This document shows, piece by piece, positions 12,201 through 24,200 of a stretch of 64,000 nt of DNA. The stretch spans positions 4,025,001 to 4,089,000 of the forward strand of contig CM065378.1 of assembly GCA_033060915.1 (NCBI GenBank), in the 5' to 3' direction. Source of the stretch: Euryodendron excelsum (lineage: Eukaryota; Streptophyta; Magnoliopsida; Ericales; Pentaphylacaceae). Position 1 is the first letter of the stretch, and every line of letters starts with the position of its first letter. Below the pieces are notes generated by a model that did not search any database, was not told the origin of the DNA, and saw only the letters and a list, made by a program, of their open reading frames with translations. The translations under genes and the position numbers were made by a program.

Positions 12201-15200
12201 GTTCACCTTAACACATGTTAAATAGGATTTAAATCCTATCATTCCTAGAACTCGGTTCAAGTTTCTTACTCATTTTTTTTTTTTTGGCTTAAAGGTACAC
12301 TGGAAATGGAGTCAGCGGATCACAAGGTTGCTAATTCAGTGTTTGGAATCAACTGAGTACATGGAAATACGAAATGCGCTTATAATGTTGACAAAAATTT
12401 CTAGTGTTTTTCCTGTCACTCGAAAGAGTGGGATCAACCTTGAAAAACGGGTAAGATACTTGGACTTAATGTTACTTTTACACGAACTCTATTCTTCTTG
12501 AGCAGTGTATTCAATTTTTTGCCGCTTCGCCCTTTCTCTCACCCTCCCTCCCATCCTCCCATACTTCTATACAGGTTGCTAAAATTAAAGGCGATGAAAG
12601 AGAGGATCTCAAGGTGTTGGCTACTGGTGTTGCTGCAGCCTTGGCTGCTCGGAAGGTACATTGCAAAATGAAACTCCTTTTGACTCTGGATGTAACTAAA
12701 CTCTCTATATATTAACTTAGGATGGGTTGTCTCCTGTGCTCTTCTATCCAGAAATATATTACTTATTTTTTATTTTTGAAACATATCATGGTGTGCTTAT
12801 TTGTCCATTGTTTACTGTATTCATCTGTTTTCCTCCATTTTTGCAGTCTTCATGGATTTCAGAAGAAGCATTTGGCATGGGCTATCTTGAGCTAAAGCCT
12901 GCCCCTTCACTTGCTTCAAAATCTGTAGCTGGTAACTTAGTTTCTGTACAAAATGGTTCTGGCATTAATGTTTCTCATAGTGAACCTGCTGGGGGAAGAG
13001 TTGTTGCCTCAGGAACTCAACTTTCAGATTCTGGGAATGCTGTCAAATATGAGATATTAAGAACCAAACCTGTAGATGGAAGGCTGGAAAAAACAGATAG
13101 TGCTTCATTGAAATCTGATCCAGGACATGTAAAACTAAAAGGTGGCTCGTTAGTAAATGGGGCAGATGCTCAGGCTTCCATGCCCTCTTCTGTTGTACAA
13201 ACAGGAGCTTCCAAATCGTTAGAAAATCAGAAACAGATGGACGAGTCCACAAACCGAGCGTTGGATGAGAATGTCGCCAAAGTTGGTTCAAAGACATCTG
13301 CAGAATCTGAGGTAACATCTGATTCAAAATACATGAACATAATTAAGTTTTTAGACCATTGAGAAATCCCTGTTTTCCCATCTGAGAATGGATTGACAAC
13401 TGGGACAGTGTTCTGTGTGTTACTGGCTTGTTTGATCTTATATTGCTTCAAGACTGTGACCAATAACAAACCTTTTTGCTTCCTTGGTAAAACATTTGTC
13501 TGCATTTTCATTCTTGTGATATGTTTACATATGCTACAAATCTCATATTCATTCTTTCTCTCCCTTCCTCTCATGCATTTCATTTCCTGACATTGTTAGC
13601 TTTGTTTTGCTTCATTTTGCCATGCGGACATAGACAAGCATTGTAGAGGCCTCAAACTAGAGGTCTAGATCATGGCAAGAGGAGTGTTTCAAGGTACAGC
13701 TTGTGCGTGAACTCTAATGTAAGAAGCACAGGCACTTATAAGAAGGTGACATGCTCGTGTTGGACACCGACACGTGCTGGATGCTCCCCGACACGTGCCG
13801 GATGTGCATCCAAGTCCAAATGTGTGCTATTATTATTTTTTTTCATTTTTTTAGAACTGGACAAAAATTTTCATTTGTTCCTATCGGAATCAATGAAACG
13901 TTTCCGTTTTCTAAGAGAGCAAAATGTAACATTAGTGGAATAATGAAACTTTATTGCTTCCATCAAAACACACTGGCACATATAGAAATGTACCAAAACA
14001 CAATGCTATATACCGAAACAATAAGTTGTGTTAACATGAATTTAGAACTTTTTATAAATATTATACAATTTTTATTGAAAACATACAAAAGATTATGTTT
14101 TACTATTTTAATATTTGTCACGTTTGAAATGTTTCTGAAACATCCCGAAACATTTCCTATACGCTTCAAAAACTTTTTTGTTCTCGTGCTTATAGAAACA
14201 TTACACCGAAAGGACATTTTGATCCTTTTGTGTACATTGCTTAGGCACTTGTGAAACATATTCCAAGTTTAGAGAAAATATGTAACACCCTAGAATCCTT
14301 ACACTCACTAAGTTACACTCACTCCATAAATCTCCTCTATGCATATATTGATTTCATGCTTATACTTCTCTATTTAGACACAACTAAAGAGGAGCAAATG
14401 GTGACAGCACTTAGCAAGGTAATCATGAAAGTTTTACTCCACTTAGATGAGTAAATAATAAAGTTTTTTCACTTGATGGTGGCAACACTTAGCAGGGTAA
14501 TTATAAAAGTTTTACTCCACTTAGATGAGTGGAGCATAAAGTTTATCCACTTGATGGTAGCAGCACTTGGCAAAGTAATCATAAAAGTTTTACTCCACCT
14601 AGATGAGTGGAGAATAAAGTTTCTTCACTTGATAAGTGAGATAATTATCTTCATTTACATGATAATGAAAGGTAACTCACTAAATTTGTGGATTGGTGGA
14701 GAAAAAGAATTAATAAAGTACCAAACCAACTTCCTTTACTTCATCCTATAAATAGTACATGTAGATGAGAGGGTTTGAATACAAGTAAACCTAAGCATAA
14801 CAATCAACATATATGTTGCAATGTATATAATATGTAACATATCGCACATATATGTTTATATCATCACCTAACCGTAATAGAAGATATATAAAAAAACACG
14901 CAGCGATTTAAATATATATGTCCTTAGATTACTATTTTAGTCTTAAGGTGTTAACCTATTGCTCTGCTATCACTCTGTCACGACCCTAGACCTACCTTGT
15001 GCGGATTAAGAATTATAACCAGCCAGTAGCTTAGCTACTCAAGACCGAACTAAAGCAAAAGACTAATCACTTACATTTGATATAATGCGGAAGCATAATT
15101 TATTATTTTTGTAAACATAAAGCAAATACATATATCGCTATCATAACATAGGTTTATTACACAAGCATAGTCTTGACACACAAATCTAGAAAAATCTACT

Positions 15201-18200
15201 AGTTCAAACTTATTACAAATCAAAATATAACTTGAGTCTTCATGACATTCACACATAGGTAGCTTAGCCAACGATTTCCCAATCTTGGTTATTTGAAAAT
15301 GTTTAAGAAAACATGAGATACAAGTCAGTGAATAATAAAATAATTGAAACATCAAAATATACAATGGGTTTGATTTACATATGACATAAATACTATTTGC
15401 ATAAGATCTTGAAATAAGTAAAAGAGATATTCATATACTAAACATAAGTATACTTTTCAAAAGATGCTAATTTAGTTTTATACTTACAAAAGCATCTAAA
15501 TATCAACATTATATATAATTCATAATGTACTCATGATCTCGGTTAAACGAAAAATCCATAACAAAACGTATGCACTAGTGATGCATAACAAGACGACAAA
15601 AGGTCGTGAGGAAAGTCTTCTTAATTATATCAAGCTTTCGACTTATTTTAAGTTCCCCGATGTAGGACCTTCGAGTATGTTACATATAGTTTTCAAATTT
15701 TATTTATTGTATACAATACTTAATTCATGGATTTTCTTGATAGAATAATACAAGGCTTAGTATCAAAATATAATAACTATTTTTGAAGAATAACATAAAC
15801 ATATTATCATTTGCTTTGAAAATGTATTGTTCAAATATAATTTGTAGAAAAAGAACATTTGCATTGGAAATATGTATGTTTTACTCCAAATACACCGTTA
15901 CTCACCTCAAGTATTTAATGTTTGGAATTCTTCTCTAGATATTAGAACTTGATCTTCAAGAGCAACTTCTTAACCTTCACTCTTCTCTCTTCACTATGCT
16001 TAGGTTTACTTGTATTCAAACTCTCTCATCTATATGTTCTATTTATAAGATGAAGTAAAAGAAGTTGGTTTAGTACTTTACTAATTATTTCTTCTCCATT
16101 AATCCACTTTTTAGTGGGCTAACTTTCATTATCATCATTTGGATGAAGATAATTATCTCACTTATCAAATGAAGAAACTTTATTCTCCACTCATCTAAGT
16201 GGAGTAAAACTTTCATGATTACTTTACTAAGTGTTGCCACCATCAAGTGGAGAAACTTTATGCTCCACTCATCTAAGTGGAGTAAAAATTTTATGATTAT
16301 TTTGGTAAGTGCTACCATCACTTGCTCCTCTTTAGTTGTGTATAAATAGAGAAGTATAAGTATGAAATCAATATATGCATAAAGGAGATTTATAGAGTGA
16401 GTGTAACTTAGTGAGTGTGAGGATTCTAAGGTGTTACACCCTTCCCTCTTTTAAGAGGTTTGGTCCTCCAAACTTAACATACCTTAATTGTCAAATAGAT
16501 GCAGATATTTCTCTCGAATTTCATCTTCTCTTTCTTAGGTGGCTTCTTCCAAAGAATGACTTTGCCAATGAACCTTTACAAAAGAAATGACTTTGCTCCT
16601 TAACTCTCGGTCTCGATGATCTATGATTTGAACCGGTCGCTCTATGTAACTCATGTCTTCTTGTACATTCAGTGGATGATAGTTTATCACGTGCGTAGGA
16701 TCGTGCACATAATATCGTAACATAGAAACATGAAACACGTTATTTACATGGGAAAGTTCAGGTGGAAAGGCTAACCGATATGCTACGGGTCCAACTTTAT
16801 GGAGTATCTTGAAGGGACCAATGTATCTTGATTTTAATTTTCCCCCCTTGCCAAATCGGATCACTCCTTTAGAAGGAGACACTTTCAAAAACACATGATC
16901 GCTTACTTGATGTTCTATCTCCCTTCTTCTAACGTCCGCATAATTCTTTTGTCGACTTTGAGCAGTTTGAAGTTTTTGTCAAATTAACTTGATCTTCTCG
17001 GTGGTTAATTGAACGATTTCTGACCCCAAAAGCTTTCTATCTCCCACCTCGGTCTAGCAAATTGGTGATTTATATTTTCTTCCATAGAGCGCCTCAAATG
17101 GTGCCATATCGATACTGGCTTGAAAACTATTGTTGTAGGCGAACTCTACCAACGGCAGGTGAACTTTCCAATTTTCTTGAAAATTGAGAATACAAAGTCG
17201 TAACATATCTTCCAAAATTTGAATTGTTCTTTCCGATTGTCCATCCGTTTGAGGATGATATGCTGTGCTAAATTTCAATTCATAGCACTTTGCAAACTCC
17301 TCCAAAATCTAGATACAAATTTAGGATCTCTGTCCGACACAATGGACACAGGTACTCCGTGCAAATGAACAATCTCACCAACATAAATGACAGCAAGTCT
17401 CGCTAAAGAATATGTGGTTTTCACCGCTAAAAAGTGAGTAGATTTTGTGAGCCTGTCAATAATAACCCAAACGGCATTACAACGTCGAGGGGATTGTGGT
17501 AATTCCGTGACAAAGTCCATTGCAATATGTTCCCATTTTCATCCTGGTATTGGGAGAGGTTGCAATGTTCTAGTTGGCCTTTGATGTTTAGCTTTCACTT
17601 GTTGACAATGAAGACAACGCGACACGAACTTAGCTATCTCGTTCTTCATTCCTGACCACCATAAAGATCCTTTGAGATCTCTATACATCTTGGTATTACC
17701 TGGATGAATTGAGAATTTGGAGTTGTGCACTTCTTTTAGAACTTGCTTCTTAACTTCCGGCACGTTAGGAACACATATTCGATCTCTAAATTTGAGTACT
17801 TCATCTTGCATTGTAAAATCAGATTTTGGACTCACATTCATGCTATCACATATCTTCTTTAAATAAAGATCCTCGCGTTGACGTAGCTTCATTATCTCAA
17901 ATAAAGTGGGTTGAGCAATCAAAGTGGAGAGTATACCATGTGAATTTGGCGACACAACTTCCACTTCTAACGCTCTTTGTTGTGTAGTGATTAAGAATAC
18001 CAAGTTTGCAGAAGTCCTTCTACTCAAAGCATCGACCGCCACGTTAGCTTTACCTGGATGATATTGGATCAATACATCGTAATCTTTTATTAGCTCCAGC
18101 CATCTTCTTTGACGCATGTTTAACTCCTTTTGAGTGAAAAAGTACTTCAAACTTTTATGGTCTGTGTAAACTTCGCAAGTGACTCCATACAAGTAATAAC

Positions 18201-21200
18201 GCCATATCTTCAGTGCAAACACCATCGCGACTAGTTCAAGATCATGAGTGGGATAGTTCTTCTCATATAGTCTCAACTGTCTAGAGGCATATGCAATAAT
18301 TTTGCCGTTTTGCATTAATACGCATCCCAAGTCTTGGTGCGAAGTATCGCTGTAAATGACAAAGCCTTCGGTTTCAGATGGAAGAGCTAAGATAAGTGCA
18401 GGAACCAAACCATTCTTCAATTCTTGGAAACTTTGCTCCCTTTCTTTAGTCCATTCGAACGGAGTATTCTTTTGAGTTAGTTGAATCAAGGGGTAGCAAC
18501 CTTTGATAAGTTCTTTACAAATTTTCGGTAGTACCCATCTAAACCTAAGAAATTACGAACCTTCATTACATTTGTTGGTCTTGGCCACTCCACAATTGCA
18601 TCGATCTTGGAGGGGTCAACCGATACTCCCGCCTTGTTGATGATGTGGCCTAAAAAGGATGTGCTTGATAACTAAAATTCACATTTCTTCAATTTGGCAT
18701 AAAGTTGTTTGTCTCGTAGAATTTGAATAGTGGTCTTCAAATGTTGCTCATGATCTGCAATGCTGTTAGAATACACAAGGATATCATTAATGAACACAAT
18801 AATAAATTCATCCAAGTGCGGTTTGAAAACTCGATTCATTAAATCCATAAAAGCTGCAGGTGCATCTGTGACTCCGAAAGGCATGACCAAGAACTTGTAA
18901 TGACCATATCTCGTTCTAAAGGTAGTCTTTTCTACATCCTCTGCTTTGACCTTCAGTTGGTGGTAACCTGATCTCAAATCAATCTTCAAGAACACTTGGA
19001 CACTTTGAAGCTGGTCAAACAAATCATCGATCCTAGGTAATGGATACTTGTTTTTGATAGTCACTTTGTTCAACTCTCGATAGTCAACATAAAATCTCTT
19101 GGTGCCATCCTTCTTCTTTACAAAAAGGACAGGGGCACCCCACGGTGATACACTAGGACGAATGAATCTTTTATCTAGCAAAACTTGAAGTTGGGTTTTC
19201 AACTCTTTTAATTCAAGAGGAGACATACGATAAGGAGCCTTGAAAATGGGTTCTGTACTCGGATGAATATCAATAGTGAATTCAATTTCTCGCTATACTA
19301 ATGAACCAGGCAACTCTTCAGGGAATACATCAGAAAAGTCAAGAACAATAGGAATATCTTGTAGAGATAGAGAGGAGGTTTGGATATCAATGACACTACA
19401 CAAGAAATCCTGGTTTTTTTTTTTGAGTAAACGACAAGCTTTCATAGAAGAAATAAGATAAGGAGGGAGTATCACACCAACTCCTTCAAAAGTGAGTGTA
19501 GAATGATTGGATATTTGGAATAAGACTTTCTTAAGTATACAATCAATTGTAACATTATGGGTAGATAACCAATCCATTCTTAGGATAACATCAAATCCAT
19601 GTATATCAAAGGGTATAAGGTCGACTAACAAGGGAACATCATTCACAAGGACCTCACACATTTTATATACCATGTTACAACTTATTGAACCACCAGATGG
19701 CAAGGAAATGGATAAAATAAAATTCAATGGCTGAGGAAGGTTAGGTAAGCGAAGAGCAAAGTGACTTAAAACGAATGAATGAGTAAATCCAGAATCAATA
19801 AGAATACGGGCAAAATGACCACAAATAGGGAGTGTACCTGATATTACAGAATTGATGGTTGCGGTATCTCCAGGAATAATCGCTAACGCCCAACCTTGCC
19901 TTCTTGGCTCCACACTGTTACTAGTTAAGAGGTTTCTAGATTAATGCAGAGGTGGTAGTACTTGGTGTTGGTGCTCTTGTAATGTTTGGGCAATCTTTAA
20001 TTTGGTGTCCTATTTGGCCACAACCAAAGCACGCACCACTCACACGATGACACGAGCCTCGGTGCCATCTTTGGCAATTAGGACATTGAGGCATGTCACT
20101 TGTTCCTCGGTTGACTTAACTTATTGCACATTCGTTAGGAAAAGAACTCCTACTAGTGGTTCTGGTGCTTTGTTTCTTGAAACTTTGACTTTGTTGATCT
20201 TGTCTTTGACCACCACCTTGTCTCTTTAGGTTCTTGCTTTTCATTGTTTTGTTATTGGACTTTTCGCCAATCATGGCTCGTTCCACCACTTCTAAGTATG
20301 TCGGAAGCCTTAAAATATCTACTCGATTGCGAATATTCCATTTCAAGAGAATCTTGAGCATGGTGGTTGTTCTGCTGAGCATCATTTGAACAATACATTT
20401 TTAAAGCAAATGATAATATGTTTATGTTACTCTTCAAAAATAGTTATTATATTTTAATGCTAAGCCTTGTATTATTCTATCAAGAAAATTCATGAATTAA
20501 GTATTGTATACAATAAATAAAATTTAAAAACTATATGTGCCATACTCGGAGATCCTACATCGGGGGACTTAAAATAAGTCGAAAGCTTGATATAATTAGG
20601 AAGACTTTCCTCACTACCTTTTGTCGTCCTATTACGCATCATTAGTGTAAACGTTTTGTTACAGATTTTCTTTTTAACTGAGATTATGAGTACATTATGA
20701 ATTATATATAATGTTGATATTTAGATACTTTTGTAAGTATAAAACTAAATTAGCATCTTTTGAAAGGTATGCTTATGTTTAGTATATGGATATCTCTTTT
20801 GCTTGTTTCAAGATCTTATGCAAATGGTATTTATGTCATGTAAATCAAGCCCATGATATATTTTGATGCTTCAATTATTCTATTATTCACTGGGCTTGTA
20901 GCTCATGTTTTCTTAAACATTTTCAGGTAACCAAGATTGAGAAGTTGTTGGCTAAGCTACCTATGTGTGAATGTCATGAACACTCGAATTATATTTTGAT
21001 TTGTAATAAGCTTGAACTAGTAGATTTTCCTAGATTTGTGTCAAGACTATACTTGTGTAATAAAATTATGTTATGATGGTGACATAGGTATTTACTTTAT
21101 GTTTACAAAAATAGTAAATTATGCTTCCATATTATATCACATGTAGGTGATCAGTCTTTTGGTTTAGTTCGGCCTTGAGTAGTTAAGCTACTAGTCAGTT

Positions 21201-24200
21201 ATAATTCCTGATCCGCACAAGATGAGTCTGGGGTCGTGACAAAATAACTTGAGATTCAATCATAAAATAAAAACAACATGCATTTATGCATTACTTACCA
21301 AAAAATAACGTGGATTTGTTCTTATTTATTCTTCCTCAGTCGAGATTTTTTAATTTTAGGAGTTCTAAAACCCAGAACTTTCAATTTGTTTACGAATAGA
21401 GCTTTCTAAAATATGTATTAAGATTTTTTGGTTAGTACTTCATTTTCAATATGTAGAATGGAAAATGAGTTCTTATTATTTTGAGTAATATGAATGTATT
21501 TGTAATGCAAAAAGTGAAGAAATAATATTAATTTTCTTGGATACATATAATGCTACATTTTATTTGTTGTCCTTTCCCTGCCATTTTGTGCCCTTTTTTT
21601 TTTTTTAATTGTCATGTCAATGTGTCCGTAGCATGTTGTTTTCGTGTCCTGTATCTGTATCTTTGCTTCTTAAACTTTAACAGAGGGGGTGTGGATGTTA
21701 ATATGCACCAAGCAAAGTGGTGATGTTTTTTCTAAGGATGCCATAACAGAATTGAGTTACATTAAATAACTTGGTACCTTAATAGGAGGTAACTATTATA
21801 GTTGGAAGAAATAAGATGTTTTGAAGCGGAGGAATTGACAGAATAGAGGTGATTATTTGGCTCAGGTTGGATGCTGGTGATGAATGAACCAATTATAACT
21901 TATATACATCATGTTTATTCCATTAACCAACACCAAGAACATGACTTGTACTTTTTGAGCACTTCGTAGATTCACAAGGAGAACAACAACATTTATATAG
22001 TTATCACGAAGCGAGAGTAACGTTGGCTGCAATCACTTGGAGGAGGACTAGAGGTGTTTAATGAAGTTAACAATTTGAGAACTGAACCTTCAAAATTCAG
22101 GTGTGAATGCTGAAACAGTCGCATATTCACTTAGATGGCCGGAAACTACAACATGGCTTAAGAATGTTAGGTTGAAATGACCTATAGTGTGTGTGGTTAC
22201 TGAATACGATGGACAATTCAGCGAAAAAGAAGATACAAATTTTAGACATGTAACTCGTAATTCTACTGTAGCATCAGGTATTTTGAGCAGGAATAGACTG
22301 AGAAGAGAGCTGTTTGGATTGCCTATGGAATCAAAACCAGGGAGAAACCATGGTTGATTGCCTATATAATGCAACTGGACCTAACATGGAGGATATAACA
22401 GCGGGTGAGAAGTATGCTTCTCCAGGATTTTGCTACCCCTACTAAGATCGTCAGATGTGACTGTAATTTTTTTAAGGCCAGTAATTGAACCATAAGCACT
22501 GAACATCTTTTGCAAACTCATACTGAGATTTTTTCAAGTTTACGGAATCTGTGATATCCTTCTCTGTTAGGAAGTAGATTTTGTGATAGTGGGATTGTGG
22601 TAGCTATTTAAGCTAAAAATTGCAATATTATTATTAGTATGCATTGTTATTGATAGTGTTGTTCATATATCATCCCTATCCTTGTTTCCTTGGCTTGTGC
22701 AGTGACTGCAGTCCTTACAGGCTTTTAATTTTTACGTTGGGGAACAATGCCTTCTATTGCACTTGCGGTCGGAATGGGTATATTTTAGTGATGGAATACT
22801 GAGTCTGTAGCACAGATGATCTGCATAATAACTTCCCTTTCTGACAATGATTTTCCATTTTTTTTTTCTTTCCAGGCATGGTTGAACATTTGTGAATTAG
22901 CTTGAATATTTTTTGACATTGCTTCTTTTAATGGGTGCATTTTCAGTTGAATTTTCTTTATTCTCCTCAGTTCTCTCCTTTTCATGTTGCCAGGTGAGAG
23001 CTCATGTAAAACGGTCATTGCCTGCTGTATCTCTTTCAAAGCAACCCAGACAGGATCTTGGAAAAAATGATAGTAAATTTGGAAAAGCTGTTGGCAGAGC
23101 ATCAGGCTCTTCGTCTACCAGTGACAGAGATCTCACACATCCACTTGAAGGCAGGCAAGGTGGGACAGCTAATGTTTATTCTGCAGGTTCAGCCAATGGC
23201 AACACAGCTCCAACTTCAGTTAAAGGTTCTACTCAATCCACAAAATCATTAGACATCCATGGCAATGAACAGAAGGCAGAGAGTGGAGCTGCAAAGTCTT
23301 CCGATTTGAGGGTTTCTGCCCTAAAAGATGATGGTACTGAAGTTACTGATATTCAAAGACCCCCATCTTCTCGACCTCTTCATTCTCCTAGGCATGATAA
23401 GTCAGTCACAGCTTCAAAATCTGGTGATAAACCACAAAAGAGGGCCAGCCCCGCTGAGGAACTGGACCGACTAAATAAACGTCGGAAAGGGGAAATTGAT
23501 TCAAGAGATTTAGAAGGAGAAGTTCGATTCTCTGATAGAGACAGGCCCATTGATCCCCGATTAGCGGACAAACATGCTCCTGTGGATCTAGACAAATCAG
23601 GATCTGATGAGCAAATTATTAATAGGGCCGCAGATAAGCCCCTGGACAGGTCCAAAGATAAGGGAAGCGAAAGACATGACAAGGACTACAGGGAAAGGTT
23701 GGAGCGTCCAGATAAGTCCCGTGGAGAAGACATTTTATTGGAAAAAGCAAGAGATAGGTCAATGGAAAGATATGGTAGAGACCGTTCTGTAGAAAGAGGG
23801 CAAGAGAGAGGTGCCGATCGGGGTTTTGATAGGCTTACTGAAAAGGCTAAGGATGAAAGAAACAGAGAAGATAGAAGTAAATTGCGTTATAATGAAACAT
23901 CTACAGAGAAATCTCATGTTGATGATCGATTTCATGGGCAAAACTTGCCTCCACCACCACCATTACCTCCTCACATTGTACCCCAATCAGTTAATGCAGG
24001 TAGAAGAGATGATGATGCTGACAAAAGGTTTGGAAATGCTAGACATACTCAGAGACTTTCCCCGAGGCATGAAGAGAGAGAACGGAGACGTTCTGAGGAG
24101 AATACCTTTGTTTCACAGGATGATGCAAAACGTAGAAGAGAAGAAGATTTTCAAGATAGAAAGCGGGAAGAACGAGAGGGGCTATCAATGAAGGTATGTG

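Larger units (their letters stand above)
14281..21241. mobile_element. Ty3/gypsy locus: one LTR split by an inverted, permuted element
   Basis: The outer ends are TGTAACACC (14281) and GTCGTGACA (21241), a TG...CA pair flanked by AAATA at 14276-14280 and 21242-21246, so they behave as one plus-oriented LTR. Its first part (14281-14799) and last part (20384-21241) are separated by 14800-20383. On the minus strand that block reads truncated gag, protease, RT, RNase H, integrase, polypurine tract, a complete LTR, primer-binding site, leader. The family's LTR is about 1.46 kb. Copies differ visibly (about one base in ten by eye), so the events are old. Pol is broken by stops. Confidence 0.85.
13720..21672. 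mobile_element. TIR-bounded (Mutator-like?) element split by the gypsy locus
   Basis: The left end TAAGAAGCACAGGCACTT at 13720 mirrors the right end, whose reverse complement reads TAAGAAGCAAAGATACAG (ending at 21672). Internal similarity continues with GTGTTGGACACCGACACG-type blocks on both sides. Flanks aactctaatg (13710-13719) and aactttaaca (21673-21682) agree at 7 of 10 bases, a possible degraded 9-10 bp target duplication. Without the gypsy locus the element would be about 1 kb. No transposase is seen. Confidence 0.5.
13312..22993 (+). other. 9.7 kb THO2 intron loaded with nested transposons
   Basis: It lies between exon j and exon k, both phase 0. From outside in it holds a TIR-bounded element (13720-21672) and a Ty3/gypsy LTR locus (14281-21241). 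The 21673-22993 flank has no gene. A short stretch near 21790 resembles the start of a copia gag (GGNYYSWKK followed by a stop), but nothing longer is supported. Confidence 0.85.

Noticed and set aside
13751..14259. Long overlapping open frames on both strands
   Set aside because: They lie in AT-rich sequence of the TIR element and give low-complexity translations.
14251..14751. Frames with repeated VLLHLDEW units, at first sight a repeat protein or CRISPR-like array
   Set aside because: The repeats are 78-bp tandem units of an LTR, with no spacers and no independent gene.
22030..22380. Coding-like stretch and 94-codon minus frame in the THO2 intron
   Set aside because: No recognised domain and no splice sites in phase with THO2; possibly degraded retroelement.
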